Shown here in pieces: positions 5,090 through 5,264 of a stretch of DNA of 5,264 nt. The DNA comes from Rhizobacter sp. (GTDB lineage: Bacteria; Pseudomonadota; Gammaproteobacteria; Burkholderiales; Burkholderiaceae_C). The DNA lies in the NCBI GenBank assembly GCA_014380155.1, contig JACMKJ010000258.1, forward strand, positions 1-5,264. Reading direction: 5' to 3'. A program made the position numbers and the translations under genes. Position 1 is the first letter of the stretch; every line of letters begins with the position of its first letter. Under the pieces are notes generated by a model. It was not told where the DNA came from, did no database searches, and was given only the letters and a program-made list of their open reading frames with translations.

Positions 5090-5264
5090 CTAGGCGAGGA
5101 CGTCATGCCCGGCGTTCGGCGGGGCTGGCGACTTTTCGAGTACGCCCTCGATGTAAAGCCGTTCCACCAGCACCATCAACACGACCATTGCGGGCATGGC
5201 GAGCAACACTCCCATGAGCCCGAACAGCACGCCGAAGATCACCGCGGCGGCGATGCCAAGTACC
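5090..5264 (-). CDS. C-terminal end of an AI-2E family (PerM-like) transporter, cut by window edge
   Basis: The last 57 residues of a minus-strand gene that begins outside the window. They run VLGIAAAVIFGVLFGLMGVL, then LAMPAMVVLMVLVERLYIEGVLE, and end in a short Pro-rich tail with a TAG at 5090-5092. The G-x-L-F-G-x-x-G-x-L-L-A-x-P motif followed by a long hydrophobic helix and ERLYIEGVL is characteristic of the end of AI-2E/PerM family permeases. These are inner-membrane proteins of about 350 residues proposed to export small molecules or ions. Substrate cannot be told from this fragment. It has the same strand as the VOC gene, and before the IS arrived it would have been its upstream neighbour, 143 nt away. 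Confidence 0.8.
   Translation of the reverse strand, partial: VLGIAAAVIFGVLFGLMGVLLAMPAMVVLMVLVERLYIEGVLEKSPAPPNAGHDVLA

Overview
The window reads as accessory or rearranged chromosome from a high-GC betaproteobacterium, most likely Burkholderiales (Comamonadaceae/Rubrivivax-like). This placement is inferred from the strongly GC-biased third codon positions, an acetate permease tail of proteobacterial type, and the mix of an IS3-family element, a VOC protein and a small two-helix membrane protein. No rRNA, tRNA or CRISPR array was seen.

Layout. At the left edge, on the minus strand, there is a possible gene start (1-80). Next comes the C-terminal half of an Ldh2-family malate/lactate dehydrogenase (136 to about 619, minus). 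It abuts, nose to nose, the C-terminal third of an ActP-type cation/acetate symporter (621-1136, plus). Both genes lack their N-termini and both break within about 10-15 nt of position 615, so this is a rearrangement scar or an assembly misjoin. Positions 1137-1899 hold no gene I can recognise. A complete plus-strand gene with a good ribosome-binding site follows (1900-2616). Its 238-aa product is soluble and unnamed, is lower in GC than its surroundings, and has a Thr-x5-Cys-x15-His pattern like that of the CNF1/BLF1/CheD glutamine deamidase fold. Positions 2617-2929 are a non-coding gap between convergent genes and contain a strong GC hairpin.

The right part is a minus-strand block: the tail of an AI-2E-family transporter (5090-5264, running off the window), then a VOC/glyoxalase-like protein (3230-3637), then a small two-helix membrane protein (2930-3217). 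The last two are 12 nt apart and look like an operon. A complete IS3-family insertion sequence (3679-4984, 1306 bp) lies between the AI-2E gene and the VOC gene. It has imperfect 33-bp terminal inverted repeats, a 3-bp GTT target duplication, intact orfA and orfB, and an A7 frameshift site. It inserted 41 nt upstream of the VOC start, so it probably cut the VOC operon off from its own promoter region.

How they work together: the left half shows two broken carbon-metabolism genes and an orphan gene. The right half is an ordinary small operon interrupted upstream by an insertion sequence. The best candidate for unrecognised biology is the 1900-2616 gene. The most informative structural signals are the junction at about 615 and the fully resolved IS3 boundaries.
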